Both the position numbers and the translations under genes were made by a program. A DNA stretch of 33,251 bases from Chromera velia (Eukaryota > Sar > Chromeraceae): the NCBI GenBank assembly GCA_018398765.1, contig JAHBMJ010002899.1:61935-95185 (forward strand). Reading direction: 5' to 3'. Shown here in pieces: positions 11,316-18,500 of the stretch (the first letter of the stretch is position 1; each line of letters begins with the position of its first letter). The notes beneath the pieces are model-generated. The model ran no database searches. It saw only the letters and a program-made list of their open reading frames with translations, and was not told where the DNA came from.

Positions 11316-14300
11316 CAACAACCGCTCTGCATTCGAGCTTGCATAGAGAGGAATCCCAGGTTGATCGCATTTCGCTCCTCCTCTATTCTCCTCTCCTCTC
11401 TTCTACTCTCTGTCTGCAGAGATCCACCTGGAGCATCTCCTCGGTGCCCCTGTGGAGGACCTTCTGCAGAGGCCTCACGGTTGCGTGTCCCGATTTCGTC
11501 ATCTGGCAGCTGCTTTTTTTGGGTCTCCAAGGGACGCCGTGACGCAGTTGGGACTCCAACGAGACGGGAAGATAGGCAGACAGGAGGTCATCAAGATTCT
11601 GCAGAAAATCGATCCAGAGGCAGAATTGAGGGGTTGGAAGATCATGGAGGAGCTGGACCTAAAGGGAGAAGGAAGTGGGTTCGGCGTTTTGTTGGGTTTG
11701 ATCTGTGTGGCACCATTTCAGGGATCATCTTTCATGTTTCTCTTAGCGATTTCGATTCGTTCACATTGATGAAAAGACGAGTGGAGTTTGACAATGACGA
11801 AATTGGCTTTATCTCCGTGCGTTGCATGATTGGGAAGATTTGACTATGTTACTTTGTGCGTCGATCACTTGACCTGAGCGCAGGCGTGGAGGTGAACGAA
11901 CTCTTCGGCCTGGTTGGAGACTCCGAGTGGCAAAACGAGAGGGCTCTGAAGGGGCGTCTGGTCTTGCTGAGGGACTCCTGTGTGAGGAGGTGGGGGTCTC
12001 TTCCTCGGGCCTTCAGAGCTGCCGCTGTGCGGGAGGAGGTAGATGAGGGGGGGTTCGTCAAGTTGGCAGCGTGTGTGGGCATCAGGGGAGAGGATGCGAC
12101 GGAACTCTTTCGGTTCCTTGACAAAGACGGCAGTGGAAGTCAGTTCGACAGTCACATAGTCAATATGTCAATGAGTTATTCACTGAGGACGTAGAAGATT
12201 TGCACGCGCTGTGAGTTCATCCTCTCTTTGCTGCTTCTGTGCCCGGAGTCAGAGTGTTGCGCAAAAGAAACAGATTGTCTCGTAGGGATGATGGAATGGC
12301 GTTATGCAGAACAGACACCTGCATGAGAATCAGCAAAACCTTGTGAAGAGAGACAGAGTGCATGCACATGCACATGCACATACACTGCAGCTTTGAATCT
12401 GGAGGAGTTGTCTGTTGGGAGCCTGACCGAGAAGTTTCGTCAAGCTGCCGTGAAGCTCTACGGCTCTCTCGCAAAGGCCTTCAAGGTGATGAATAGAGAC
12501 GGAAAGGAGGAGCTGTCGAGAAATGAAGTGAGGGCAGCAGTTCGAAAACTGATGTTGGACAACGAGATCGACTCGAACGCTCTGTTTGATGAGATGGATG
12601 TGGACGGAAACGGAGGTCAGGGGGTGTGATTGCGTGTGTGGGTCTGGGGAGGTTCGCGCTGTGAAGAACCGGCAACTGTTCGCACAAATATGTGTGAGAG
12701 TTATCTGTGCAAATCCGAGCAGTACAGTGTGTGTTAGTGTGTGTTAGGTGTCGCTAAGTAAGTGCAGTGAGGGTGTTGGTAAGTATTCACTCCTGTTGGA
12801 ATCGAAGTGTCTTTTGCAATGTTTGTTTTATGGCACACATGCACTCACTTGCTTGACATGCAGCCATCACTGTCCAAGAGCTCCTGGGGGAGAGTGCAGA
12901 GACTCTCGCGAGAAGGCCTTCCAATGGGGTCTTCTGGCTGCGTCGTGCGATTGTGAGAAGGTTCGGGTCTCTCCACGCGGGGTTTCGGGCATTCGACAGC
13001 GACGGGAACGGGCAGATCACTGAGGAGGAGCTGAGCAGAGCCTTGAAGAGCCTACGCATGCACAGGGATGTGGACGCCTCTGCTGTGGTGAAGGAACTAG
13101 ACATGGACGGCAATGGGAGTCAGCAGACATCTTTTGCAGTGGGGTGGGGGTGTTGCGGGTTGTTTGTTGGTGTGTATGTGGGCGCGTGTGTGTGGGGGGG
13201 GGGGGCTTTGAAAGAGCTTGAATGAACACCGTGTGTTAACCCCAACTTGACAACAGCATGCAAAAAGGCTTTGGAAGTCCGTTCGCCAGTCTGAGTCTTC
13301 ATGCATCTTGGCAAGGGAATAAATAAATCGGAAGGAAGCACGGCCACCCATTCTCGAATTTGAGTTTGGAGACGCAGGCATTGTGCGTGTCGACCGGGAA
13401 GGAGTTTGTGCGTATTTGTTTGTTCCTTTTTTCGAGGCTTCCTGCCCCTCATCTCATGCCTTGAGTGATGTGATGTCATTGCATGCGGTGATGCACCCAG
13501 TTTCGCTCTGTGCCTGGTTTCGCACATGCAGGTGTGAGTTGTGCCGAAATGCTGGGCCTTCTCGGTGAAGGCGACTTCTCGAGAGTGCGAGAGGCTCGGA
13601 GACTTCCTGAAGCATTCCGCAAAGAGGCGGCGAGAAAGTTTGGGTCCCTACGTAACTTTTTCAGGAAGGCGGACGTGTCGGGTGATGGGCTTCTGAATGT
13701 GGCAGAATTTGAGAGAGCTCTCGGGAGTCTGGGCATGTCCTCTGTTGACCCTGTTGCACTCTTCCATGAAATTGATAGGGATGGAAGCGGATGTGAGTGA
13801 GTCTGTCCACGTGTTGTTCTGTTCGTCTCTCTCTCTTTCTCTCTCCTGTCTCTCTGGTTCTACTTCTGTCCGTCACAATGTTTGTCTGCCTGCATGCGTT
13901 CGTCAAGATTGAATGGGCGCTCTCGATCAGAAAAATGTACGAGCGGTGAAAGTCGCGCGTTTCATTCGTATAATTTCGACTATCCCCCTCCTTCTCTCTT
14001 CTATGCCTGACGCACGCAACAAGCTTTTCACTCGATGTTTCTTTACCGAGAAAAAAAAAACGTGAAGCAACTAGACTTACCTCACTTTCCACTCTTCCTT
14101 TCGTGCAGCCATTGACTTTTCTGAGTTGGAGGGTGAGGGCCCTGCAGAGACCTTTCGTCGTCTTTTGATTCGAAACTTCGGGAGTCTGCCTGAGGGTTTG
14201 AGGAGGCTGGATCTGAACAGAAGCAGGGGCATAGAGCTGTGGGAGCTGGAGGAGGCAGTCAGGGAGGGGGTTCTGGGGGTGGACGCTGAGGGTCTAGATG

Positions 14301-17269
14301 TCAAGGTGTTGTTCGATGCGGTAGACGTAGACAAGAGCGGAAGTCAGTCAGTGCATGGGATATTTATCTGATCGCAAAACTCTGCAGGATCTTAAGGCAG
14401 GAAATGGCATCTTTCTTTGAAAAAATGAACGACTCCCACGCAAACGAATACTGGTCACACAGGGCACACACTCTCGAGGCAGCGCGAAAATCACGCAGGG
14501 TGTTTTTGCTTGAGAAGGGGATTCAAAGAAAACTTCATGCTGACTTGCCTCCCTTCCTGTGCACCCTTCTCCTTTCAGGCATCTCTACAGAGGAACTGCT
14601 GGGTGAGAATGCATCCACACTGCTTGCAAAACCCCACGGGAAAGTTGTGCGGTTCCGCGAGAGGGCGAAGGCAAAGTTCGGGTCCCTGGAGAGAGCCCTG
14701 AAGGAGATGGACACAGACGGAGACGGGGCACTCTCACAAAGAGAGTTGAAAGCCGCGCTACAGAGACTGCATCTGGAGAAGGATGTGGACCCAGAGGACC
14801 TGTTGGAGGAATTGGACGTCTCTGAGGGGACAGGCGGAAGTAAGTGGATCGAGTGAGGGTGGTAACGTTAGAAATAATCGATGCTTTTCTTTCTTTTTTC
14901 GTCTTCTGGCATGGAGCTGATGCGATAAGACGGTCTGATGGATCTTCTGTTTTTTCTGTCTGTCTGTTTTTCTTCGTGAGTGCTTCTCTTCTCTTCTCTT
15001 CTGCATATGTGTGCAGGTATCCGTGTGGACGCTTTGTTTGGTTTTCTGGATGAGAGTGACTGGGAGGAGGTGAGGAAACTGGACGAGAGGCCAAGGAGGT
15101 TCCGGGAGGACCTCAAGAGAAGGTTCGGATCTCTGGAGGCCGGTTTCAGGGCGATGGACGTGGACGGAGACACCGAGGTGGGTGCGTTTGTCGGGGGGGG
15201 AGGGAGTCCAGGGGATGGTGCAAGAACCTTGTTCCGACAATTCTCCTTCCTACTTGGTCGCACCTTTGTGGCTGCCTCCATTCATAGTCATGTCTCGAGA
15301 AGGTTTAATTCTTTCAGTATGACTATGTTTCGCCATCATTACCCGTGTCCGCAGATAGATGCTTCGAAAGTCAGGCAGGGAAAGACTATCTGCTTACAGG
15401 ATACCAGGTCACAGTGTTTTCCTCTTTGATACATGTGCCTTCCATCGATCCTGTGTGCGTCCAGGTCGGTTTGGGAGAGTTTGAGAGAGCCCTGAGAAGG
15501 CTGAAGGGCCAGGGCCTGGACTGGGTCACTGACGTGGAGGCCCTGTTCCACTCACTCGACAGCGACAACAGTGGAAGTCAGTGCACGTGTCGGGAGTTGG
15601 TTTTTTTATTTTTGGTAGGAGGGGGATGGTTGCATGCCTGTGGCTGGGGAGGGAGAGAGAGGGAGTGCAGAGGAGGACGGATGAAGAGAATCCACTCATT
15701 TGCGCAGCAGTAGAGCAAAAGACGCGATTGAAAAGACAAGTCACGTCATTATTGTACTGATCATCTAAGCATCTTTGTTGGAGCGGTGCCTGGTTTTGTC
15801 GTATTCAGACTGGCAGTTTCAGGTTCTCTTCATTTCTTTTTTGCGTTTTTTTCTGCTTGCCCCGGCCACCACCCTCATTTGCCTTTGCATCTCTGTCACG
15901 GGTCGAATCATATCGTCTAGTAAATGTTCACAGCGACGGGATCTTGCCTGCCGATTTCTTTCTTGCAGCGATAAGTTTTGCGGAGCTTTGCGGTACAAGT
16001 TTGACGGAAAATTTCAGGGCGACGGCCATCCGGAAATTCGGATCTCTGGCTGCCACTCTGCGTGCGATGGGCCTCGTGAGTAAGAAGAACGAACCCAAAG
16101 ACAAAGAAGGGAGGGGGCAGCTTCCAGAGAGACGGGAACAGAGAAGAGACCAGAAGATCGCGAGAGAGGATCACATCACCAGAGAGGCATTGGAGGACGG
16201 GGTTTATAGGGCGGAGATGCAGACAGACGTGGACGCGAAGGGGCTGTTCAGAGAATTGGATACCAACAGGCGAGGGAGTCAGTCGGGGATACTCTATATA
16301 CTTGAATGCATGCGTGAATGGGACCAATAAAAAAATGGAGCGGGACTGGACATGCATGAAAGTACGGATGGTGCAATCTGTCTCCAGAAACGTTGAAACG
16401 CATCTGAGAATTTGCTGGTCTCTCTAACGGCCGGCCTCTGTTTGTGTCTGTCAGTCTCTCTACCGGCCGGCCTCTGTTTGTGTCGGTCAGTCTGTTTGCC
16501 TTCAAAGCTGGAAGGCTGTCTGCCTTTCCACATTATCTTGTGAGGACCTGATCGAATGGTGGGAAGGAATCCATTGAATTCTCCTTCTTTTTCATTTAAT
16601 TGCATGTGTACAGCACTGCCTCATTGTCTTAATCCATTGAGCATGCTTCTCCTCTTTCTCGCCAACGTGTCTGTCTGCCTGCAGGCGTTTCTGTAGAGGA
16701 CTTGATGGGACAGAGCCTCGACAGTCTCCTCTCCCGTCCTAAGGGGGTCGTGCTGAAATTTCGGGAGAGCCTTCCGGGGCCTCCCTTGAAAATCCTCAGG
16801 CAAATCCTTTATGACAACAACCACTCGAACACAACACCAAGAAGCTCAAACAGAGAGGTAAACAGGATCTCTCTGACAAAAAACGAAACCCGAAAAGTCG
16901 TGAAGAGACTCGGGATGGAGAAGGACATCTCTGCAGATGAACTGTTTCAGGAGGCAACACATGACGGCACAAGTCAGTCGAAGAGCTTTGGAGACAGTCA
17001 AATTCATCCATCTGACTCTGTCGACGGTGCCTTCGTATTTGTGTGTCTGTATCTGTGGCTCTTTGTCCACCGTCTTTCTCTGTCTGGCTGTCTATCTGTC
17101 TATCTGTCTGTCTGTCCGTCCTTCTTTTTATCTAGTTGTCTCGTCCTGTGTTTGTTTCGTTATTTGTTGTTTTTGCCCCCGCTTTTGCATGATGTGTGTA
17201 ACACACTCTTTGGTCGTTTTGATTGCAGGGGTCAACGCATTTGAGCTTTTGGGGGTTCAGGAGAGTTGA
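3544..17269 (+). CDS. Giant tandem EF-hand calcium-binding protein (20 two-EF modules), 26 coding exons
   Basis: I model coding exons at 3544-3771, 3899-4012, 4315-4690, 5114-5413, 5878-6183, 6578-6835, 7113-7263, 7484-7596, 7863-8087, 8476-8796, 9038-9292, 9714-9837, 10362-10516, 10749-11069, 11420-11674, 11884-12138, 12391-12615, 12864-13118, 13532-13792, 14109-14342, 14579-14839, 15017-15177, 15465-15576, 15969-16277, 16685-16972 and 17229-17269. They sum to 5,904 nt, exactly 1,968 codons, and every junction keeps the frame. Residues 1-160 or so are unfamiliar. After that come 20 modules of 74-106 residues. Each has a helix with (F/Y)GSLxxAF, EF loop 1, a linker and EF loop 2. EF-hands bind Ca2+ through a 12-residue loop with acidic positions 1, 3, 5 and 12. 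I see no transmembrane segment, kinase or other catalytic domain, so a cytoplasmic Ca2+ sensor, buffer or elastic scaffold is inferred. The ATG at 3544 follows an in-frame stop at 3511-3513. The ATG at 3595 is an alternative, and a good acceptor at 3651 could mean a missing upstream exon. Confidence 0.85.
3899..4012 (+). CDS. EF-hand gene exon 2
   Basis: These 38 codons (TEYEDEIVIHKLKC... to ...SIDGSKM) are phase 0 at both ends, with acceptor TTTGCAG and donor GTCAGT. This is a polar linker-like sequence before the EF array, with no recognised domain. Frame continuity with exons 1 and 3 is the main support. Confidence 0.6.
4315..4690 (+). CDS. EF-hand gene exon 3: basic/acidic linker and EF module 1
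   Basis: It starts in phase 0 after TTTCTGCAG. A Ser/Gly/Lys-rich linker and a charged helix (LEEEEAAKKAQRGKE) precede the first module: YGSLRKAFEAMD, loop 1 DADGSGSLCADE (canonical), then loop 2 DRDRNGTVTLNE, completed by exon 4 (canonical). It ends in phase 1 before GTAAGT. The last 48 nt of the exon and the donor are duplicated three more times downstream. Confidence 0.8.
4643..4960 (+). repeat. 85-bp tandem repeat carrying a splice donor (about 3.7 copies)
   Basis: Copies start at 4643, 4728, 4813 and 4898, with an exact 85-bp spacing and only a few substitutions between them. Copy 1 is the 3' end of exon 3 plus the start of its intron. Copies 2-4 repeat that exon tail and its GTAAGT donor inside the intron. 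The last copy is cut short near 4960. The 85-bp period is not a multiple of three. Confidence 0.93.
5114..5413 (+). CDS. EF-hand gene exon 4: EF module 2
   Basis: Phase 1 at both ends; 100 codons' worth. CGSLNAALRLM is followed by a loop-1 region disrupted by a serine run (KEPSSSSSSSFSRGG), so EF1 probably does not bind Ca2+. Loop 2, DSDNDGLISVSA across the next intron, keeps acidic positions 1, 3 and 5 but lacks the acidic residue at 12. The donor is GTACGT. Confidence 0.78.
5362..5547 (+). repeat. Partial 112-bp duplication of the exon 4 end and donor
   Basis: The exon 4 tail (from GGC at 5362 through the donor GTACGTCAG) recurs 112 bp downstream from 5474 with few changes, ending near 5547. 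Like the 85-bp array, it copies an exon end together with its 5' splice site into the intron. The copy lies just beyond the predicted exon end at 5413. Confidence 0.88.
5878..6183 (+). CDS. EF-hand gene exon 5: EF module 3 (degenerate)
   Basis: Phase 1-1, acceptor TGTCTGCAG, donor GTGAGT. The YGSLPAAF helix is kept. Both loops are lost: loop 1 is replaced by a Gly/Ser insertion (AEGGGSSTSSADAEVDRA) and loop 2 by PEDPHRSGGEAD. A structural spacer is more likely than a Ca2+ site. Confidence 0.72.
6578..6835 (+). CDS. EF-hand gene exon 6: EF module 4
   Basis: Phase 1-1, donor GTCAGT within a run of GTCA repeats. FGSLERALREMD leads into canonical loop 1 DTDGDGALSRRE, and loop 2 is DVNGSGKVSSAE across the intron. 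The stretch around FRERAKAKFGSLERAL and loop 1 is nearly identical in DNA to module 17. Confidence 0.85.
7113..7263 (+). CDS. EF-hand gene exon 7: first half of EF module 5
   Basis: It begins in phase 1 with the second half of the previous loop (VSSAELLGFFGEG), has WGSLEAAFRAAD, and stops in phase 2 after DVDR of loop 1 at donor GTGGGG. This extra intron inside loop 1 is absent from most modules. Confidence 0.75.
7402..7480 (+). repeat. (TG)n microsatellite abutting a splice acceptor
   Basis: About 79 bp of almost pure TG, broken twice by CATG, fills the 3' part of the intron and runs directly into the CAG acceptor at 7481-7483. There is no ordinary pyrimidine tract before this acceptor. Confidence 0.9.
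7484..7596 (+). CDS. EF-hand gene exon 8: second half of EF module 5
   Basis: It completes loop 1 as DVDRSRKMTLKE, which keeps acidic positions 1, 3 and 12 but lacks Gly6. Loop 2, DTSGDGLVSLAE across the next intron, is canonical. Start phase 2, end phase 1, donor GTGAGC. Together with the preceding exon it has 264 nt, like a normal single-exon module. Confidence 0.77.
7863..8087 (+). CDS. EF-hand gene exon 9: EF module 6
   Basis: Phase 1-1, 225 nt, one of the two shortest modules. WGSVPGAFARLD precedes loop 1 DVTGDFRIESAE (acidic 1, 5 and 12 kept, Phe at the Gly6 place). Loop 2 reads DRTEPQGTLSLQD across the intron, one residue too long, so it is probably inactive. Donor GTCAGT. Confidence 0.76.
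8476..8796 (+). CDS. EF-hand gene exon 10: EF module 7 (degenerate)
   Basis: Phase 1-1. A basic insertion (RQKKRKKDE) lies before FGSLPAAFW. Loop 1 is reduced to RKNEGIERAE and loop 2 is replaced by NEDASSSQSKEPPS. Neither is expected to bind Ca2+. Donor GTGAGT. Confidence 0.74.
9038..9292 (+). CDS. EF-hand gene exon 11: EF module 8
   Basis: Phase 1-1, 255 nt. FGSLHRALEE leads to a degenerate loop 1 (QMDREVRLNRTE). Loop 2, DLSNSGRVRLAE across the intron, has the expected ligands at 1, 3, 5 and 12 plus Gly6. Donor GTCAGT. Confidence 0.8.
9714..9837 (+). CDS. EF-hand gene exon 12: first part of EF module 9
   Basis: It completes the previous loop (VRLAEVLGC...) and carries the linker helix up to RLRK, ending in phase 2 before GTCAGT, just ahead of the FGS motif. 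This module-internal intron is at a position not used by modules 5 or 18. Confidence 0.75.
10058..10122 (+). repeat. (TG)n microsatellite in the module 9 intron
   Basis: About 65 bp of TG repeat with a single break lies in the middle of the 524-bp intron 9838-10361. Open frames through it are repeat translations. Confidence 0.9.
10362..10516 (+). CDS. EF-hand gene exon 13: second part of EF module 9
   Basis: It begins in phase 2 with FGSVPAAFTAIG. Loop 1 is degenerate (GEEGQRDVGFSE). Loop 2, DVDNSGAVSLDE across the next intron, is canonical. The two exons of this module total 279 nt in frame. Donor GTCAGT. Confidence 0.78.
10749..11069 (+). CDS. EF-hand gene exon 14: EF module 10 (degenerate, Lys-rich insert)
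   Basis: Phase 1-1, 321 nt. QGSLPSALRVM is followed by a long Glu/Gly/Lys insertion (for example GKEKEKKGTK) where loop 1 should be. Loop 2 is degenerate (DLTGYRKEIHLEH, no usable spacing). Donor GTGAGT. Confidence 0.74.
11280..11315 (+). repeat. (TG)n microsatellite in an intron
   Basis: About 36 bp of TG repeat in the intron after exon 14, with a normal pyrimidine-rich tract separating it from the acceptor at 11417-11419. Confidence 0.9.
11420..11674 (+). CDS. EF-hand gene exon 15: EF module 11
   Basis: Phase 1-1, 255 nt. The FGS helix is altered to FFGSPRDAV. Loop 1 (LQRDGKIGRQE) is short of a ligand. Loop 2, DLKGEGSVEVNE across the intron, is close to canonical but has Lys at position 3. 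Donor GTGGGT. Confidence 0.75.
11884..12138 (+). CDS. EF-hand gene exon 16: EF module 12
   Basis: Phase 1-1, 255 nt. WGSLPRAFRAA is present. Loop 1 is lost (REEVDEGGFVKLA). Loop 2, DKDGSGTLNLEE across the intron, is a textbook Ca2+-binding loop. Donor GTCAGT. Confidence 0.8.
12391..12615 (+). CDS. EF-hand gene exon 17: EF module 13
   Basis: Phase 1-1, 225 nt. YGSLAKAFKVMN leads into loop 1 NRDGKEELSRNE (Asn at 1, Glu at 12, weak). Loop 2, DVDGNGAITVQE across the intron, is canonical. Donor GTCAGG. Confidence 0.82.
12864..13118 (+). CDS. EF-hand gene exon 18: EF module 14 (both loops canonical)
   Basis: Phase 1-1, 255 nt. FGSLHAGFRAFD, loop 1 DSDGNGQITEEE and loop 2 DMDGNGSVSCAE (completed by the next exon) are both canonical, making this one of the best preserved modules. 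Donor GTCAGC. Confidence 0.85.
13532..13792 (+). CDS. EF-hand gene exon 19: EF module 15 (both loops canonical)
   Basis: Phase 1-1, 261 nt. FGSLRNFFRKAD, loop 1 DVSGDGLLNVAE and loop 2 DRDGSGSIDFSE across the next intron are all intact. The linker AEMLGLLGEGDF closely matches that of module 5 (AELLGFFGEG), suggesting shared descent. Donor GTGAGT. Confidence 0.85.
14109..14342 (+). CDS. EF-hand gene exon 20: EF module 16
   Basis: Phase 1-1, 234 nt. FGSLPEGLRRLD leads to loop 1 DLNRSRGIELWE (no Gly6). Loop 2, DVDKSGSISTEE across the intron, is canonical. Donor GTCAGT. Confidence 0.82.
14579..14839 (+). CDS. EF-hand gene exon 21: EF module 17
   Basis: Phase 1-1, 261 nt. FGSLERALKEMD with canonical loop 1 DTDGDGALSQRE. 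Loop 2 carries a two-residue insertion (DVSEGTGGSIRVDA) and is probably inactive. A block of about 100 nt is almost identical to module 4, with mostly synonymous changes. Donor GTAAGT. Confidence 0.83.
15017..15177 (+). CDS. EF-hand gene exon 22: first part of EF module 18
   Basis: It starts in phase 1, contains FGSLEAGFRAMD, and ends in phase 0 after DVDGDTE of loop 1 at donor GTGGGT. Reading through the donor gives a glycine-rich frame, so splicing here is inferred from the continuation of the loop in the next exon. Confidence 0.76.
15465..15576 (+). CDS. EF-hand gene exon 23: second part of EF module 18
   Basis: It begins in phase 0 with VGLGEFERAL, completing loop 1 as DVDGDTEVGLGE. Loop 2, DSDNSGTISFAE across the next intron, is canonical. 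The two exons total 273 nt. Donor GTCAGT. Confidence 0.78.
15969..16277 (+). CDS. EF-hand gene exon 24: EF module 19 (charged insert)
   Basis: Phase 1-1, 309 nt. FGSLAATLRAMG is followed by a long Lys/Arg/Glu insertion (such as EGRGQLPERREQRRDQK) in place of loop 1. Loop 2, DTNRRGSVSVED across the intron, is borderline, with Arg at position 5. Donor GTCAGT. Confidence 0.76.
16429..16500. repeat. 36-bp tandem duplication in an intron
   Basis: A unit containing GGCCGGCCTCTGTTTGTGTC occurs twice, offset by 36 bp (GGCCGGCC at 16429 and 16465), each copy followed by a GTCAGTCT. It lies in the intron between modules 19 and 20 and is non-coding. Confidence 0.85.
16685..16972 (+). CDS. EF-hand gene exon 25: EF module 20 (degenerate)
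   Basis: Phase 1-1, 288 nt. The entry linker VSVEDLMGQSLDSLL matches other modules, but the FGS motif is gone and an Asn/Ser/Thr-rich stretch (NNHSNTTPRSSN) replaces loop 1. Loop 2 is degenerate (THDGTRVNAFEL). Donor GTCAGT. Confidence 0.72.
17229..17269 (+). CDS. EF-hand gene exon 26: terminal exon
   Basis: Only 41 nt, entering in phase 1 and encoding VNAFELLGVQES before TGA at 17267-17269. It supplies the half loop and first helix that would normally open a further module, then stops. This looks like a truncated 21st module. The next 230 bp turn AT-rich, consistent with the gene ending here. Confidence 0.7.
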
Positions 17270-18500
17270 CAGCAGTAGAAATTGGGGGCCTGAAAGACAA
17301 CATGGTTCTGAATATACCTGAGGGGAAGGATTTTCATTCAAAATACTAGTATGCTTTAACATATATAGATATATATAGTAGGATTAGTAGGATAAGAAAC
17401 AACAAACAAAATTGTCAATGTTCATTTTTAGCTTTTTTTTTCTATAATATCTGTGCGTCATTGTGCGTCACATTCATTTGCAAATACTTTGTTTGAAAGC
17501 GATTAACTTAAAGGTTTTTTTTTTTTTTTAATGTATAGATAAAATTGATAATCATTAATTTATTTACTAATATTTAAAGATATCATTCATATATATATAT
17601 ATATATATATATATAATTCTAGATCAAACTATTAATTATTAAGTTAATTGATGATGGTTACCTAGTAGATTTAAATTGATTAGATTACCAGTAGAGAGCT
17701 AACAAGTTTAATAACTGCTATCTATCTACGTGTATTAACGTCTATGAGAGTTTGCAGGGACATAGGGTAAAAATGCTCGTAGCTTAGAAGTCGACCATGT
17801 TCTACAATAATTTTTACTGTCGTACTAAAAGAAGCTTTTATTGTGTTTGCAGAGCTTTCGAGCTGCAGACTGAGAAGTAAAAAGTGAGAGAACTATAGGC
17901 AATTAAGTACACTGTGCGAAAACATGAGTAAAAAACGGGATATCATTAATTGTACGGCGCTTGTAAAACCGTTGACCCTTTAGAGAAGAATCGTTGGGTG
18001 CTACACTATTGTAGTCTGATCTTTTCTTGTCAGTGAATGCCCGTGTGACCACGTGTGACACTTTTTGCACAGAGAATTTCAAAAGCAACAAAACACAAAG
18101 TTTGTGTACTTCGCCGCTTTCTCCGAATTACGTCGGCGCGCAATGCGCGCGCCCACTCTCGTATTTTTTAAATTAGGGTACGTATAGATCGCATGCACTG
18201 CATGAGCAAAGAACGTAATTAACTCATGCCGCTAGAACGCGCAGAGGTCCAAGTTTGGGCAACCAGGAAAGCGAACAAGGTCCGAATCGGATGAATTCGT
18301 TCACAGAAAAGAGGGACAGAAATGTCCTAACTCGCAGACAAACACACAAAGCTGCATTGTACTGCTGTTGTCCAGGAAACAACAGTTGTCTGAGAGTCGG
18401 TTAAGCCTTTGCTACTTTTGTCCCTACTCCGAGACTCTCGGACCTTCTTGCCTGTCTCTTCTAAAAACACCATCTGGTGCTCAGTCTTTCAGAACAGACG
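17270..18500. other. AT-rich intergenic region
   Basis: No coding exon seen. It contains an (AT)n tract at about 17589-17614, several homopolymer T runs and a GC-richer patch near 18130. The 5' untranslated region and promoter of the following gene should lie in the last few hundred bases, but no recognisable core promoter element could be fixed. Confidence 0.6.
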
